From assembly GCA_023052935.1 (NCBI GenBank), contig CM041292.1, forward strand, positions 87,217,169 to 87,281,168: DNA of 64,000 bases, given 5' to 3'. The notes beneath the pieces are model-generated. The model saw nothing but the letters and a program-made list of their open reading frames with translations, made no database searches and was not told where the DNA came from. This stretch comes from Piezodorus guildinii. Lineage: Eukaryota; Arthropoda; Insecta; Hemiptera; Pentatomidae. Positions 62,383-64,000 of the stretch are shown here, in pieces. Positions within the stretch are counted from its first letter, which is position 1. The number at the start of each line of letters is the position of its first letter. Position numbers and translations under genes: made by a program.

Positions 62383-62672
62383 GGGGTCACCTGTGTTTTA
62401 GTGACTAGCATAATAGCCTTCTAGGCCTAAGGCCGTGAGTTCAAACCCGATAGGTGACATTTGGATTTTTTAATGAGCGTGAAAAATCCTTGGTTATGCC
62501 GTTCTTCGGAGGGTACGTAAATAGTGGTTCCAAGCCGGTGCAATGTGAGGTACTCGTTAAAGATCTCTGTCCTAATTAAACCTGGATAGGCTCAATTTAG
62601 GACTCCCACTGTAGCATCTTCTTATTAGCCATAGTTGCATAAAGTTACTTTAAATAAACAAACATACCAACA
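62383..62672 (+). repeat. SINE family A, full length, diverged
   Basis: The tRNA-like head has box B GAGTTCAAACCCG. The body shares GTGAAAAATCCTTGG, GGTACTCGTTAAAGATCTC, CCTGGATAGGCTCAATTTAG and GACTCCCACTGTAGCAT with the other copies. The tail is AAATAAACAAACAT. Confidence 0.8.
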
Positions 62673-62789
62673 ATATCCAGATAAAGTGCCTATAGTTAGT
62701 AACTTGAAACGCAGAACCAAGTCCAGCAACCTGATAAACAAATTTGAAAAACATTAAAATAATTTGGAGATCGCCATTAATTAATCCCA

Positions 62790-62866
62790 CGTCCTCACCT
62801 CCTATCCCTGGTCCTGAGAAACCCCCGTATATCCCAAAAAAAAAGGCGAGATAGGGGTGAAATTAA
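62790..62866 (+). repeat. SINE family B, 5'-truncated
   Basis: Only the 3' part is present: CCTGGTCCTGAGAAACCCCC, GTATATCCC, GGCGAGATAGGGGTGAAATT. Confidence 0.55.
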
Positions 62867-64000
62867 AAATGAATAAAACTTGTATCTCAATGAAAAGTTT
62901 TATTCAATTCAAGTGTCTAAATCGAAATAAAAGTTAAAAGATTAAGAAGATTGCAGATGTATCAGCTTTAAACGTGATAAAACATAGGATTCAATTGAGC
63001 TATCAAAAGTGGACAAGTTACAATTCCTAAGTGCTGTTTATCTGTTCAAAGGATATGATGCTCCTTGGAATTGCGTGGGAGAAACTTTAATTGTTCTGGA
63101 ATATGAATCGTTATACACAATTAATTCAGTTACTCTATCGTATGGGAATTTAAGATGAAAAAAATTGATAATGTTCATGAATCCAATCATCTCATTAGAC
63201 ATAAGTTTAATTTAATTTATAGATGGGATAATGTAGTGATGGTTCTTCATTTCGCTGTAATTAAAAATAGGTTATTAAAGACGGAGCTGGAACCAATGGA
63301 TCGTTGTTTTTAGTATTATGTAAACCTAGCATTACACGTTTTATGTTTATAATGACGGTAAACGAAATCCTCTAGAGTAAGAAATCAACGTTTTTTATCA
63401 TTAAATCGTCGTTGATCATCATTAGTTTCTGCCTCCCGAAATTGAGTAAAAATAAAAATTTCAAACGCTGACCAAAAGCTATGCTATTTTACTAATAATT
63501 CATTTTTTTTCCGAAGGTTCTTTTTTATAAATTTCGCTGAAAAATGTATAATTTTATTGGAACATTATTTTTTTAAAATGGTTTATTATCATGGGATAGT
63601 AAATGAAATGTATGAGATCAGAAAACTGTACCCAATTTTTCCCTGCTTGTTCTTATATAGCCACTGCTCAGAACATCTGCTTTTGCAATAATGATCTTAT
63701 TTTTGTCTCTAGTAAGTGTCCTGGTATTCTTGAAAGGTGTGTGAATCTTGAAAGAAGGGAATACATACTTTATACCGACGATGCTTTTTTGGCACTCGTT
63801 CAATTCACGGGGAACCCATTTCTACAGCTATTTCACCTTGTCACAAGGTGGTCAGCGTTTGTTAGTTTGGCAACTGAAGGTTTTCGAACAATTGTTTTTT
63901 AACATCTTCTTCGACCAATGTCGTCATTACTGATGATTGTCTGCAAAAAATGCGCTTTCGATATTTCATTTTTCTTTCAAATTAATTCCCCCATCACTAA
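62867..64000 (+). other. End of window, MYPT intron, nothing recognised
   Basis: AT-rich sequence. The overlapping frames at 63603-63902 (plus), 63618-63803 (minus) and 63748-63933 (plus) have no recognised family and no splice context, so they are likely chance. Confidence 0.35.

Noticed and set aside
63603..63933. Overlapping frames at the window end
   Set aside because: No recognised family, mutual overlap on both strands and no splice context.

Overview
This window is nuclear DNA from an arthropod, most likely an insect. The evidence is AT-rich sequence, genes cut into many short exons with GT/AG introns, a dense load of non-LTR retrotransposons and tRNA-derived SINEs, hAT and mariner DNA transposon remains, and a short TTAGG-type run. 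The order or species cannot be fixed from sequence alone. Four conserved single-copy genes were recognised by reading exons across matched splice phases.

Layout. (1) 935-10934, plus strand: PARP1, 14 exons from zinc finger 3 to the stop codon; the first two zinc fingers lie left of the window. (2) 15322-37539, minus strand: XPF/ERCC4, the catalytic subunit of the XPF-ERCC1 structure-specific nuclease; 16 exons found and one inferred missing. (3) 37542-41721, minus strand: a small secreted or luminal protein of family UPF0669 (C6orf120-like). Its last coding segment lies in the same uninterrupted stretch as the first XPF codons, with 2 bases between its stop and the XPF start. (4) 42188-42436, plus strand: first exon of the myosin phosphatase targeting subunit (MYPT/MBS, PPP1R12 family), divergent from UPF0669 across 466 bp. 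The remaining ~21.5 kb to the window end appears to be its first intron.

The introns are mostly mobile DNA. The last PARP1 intron holds two antisense RT fragments. XPF introns hold a ~1.9 kb foldback element, a ~4.4 kb jockey-like LINE, a 1.7 kb element with ~110 bp terminal inverted repeats, a Helitron-like repeat, a SINE and a small inverted-repeat element carrying a hammerhead-ribozyme-like motif. The last UPF0669 intron holds a decayed EN-RT LINE. The MYPT intron holds further LINE, SINE, mariner and unclassified repeats.

Functional context. PARP1 and XPF both act in DNA repair and face each other tail to tail; with one genome this may be chance. The most interesting points are the UPF0669-XPF two-cistron arrangement, a one-base reading-frame break in the PARP1 catalytic domain, a missing XPF exon proven by phase mismatch, the foldback element with two levels of internal repeats, and the Penelope-type hammerhead-like motifs.
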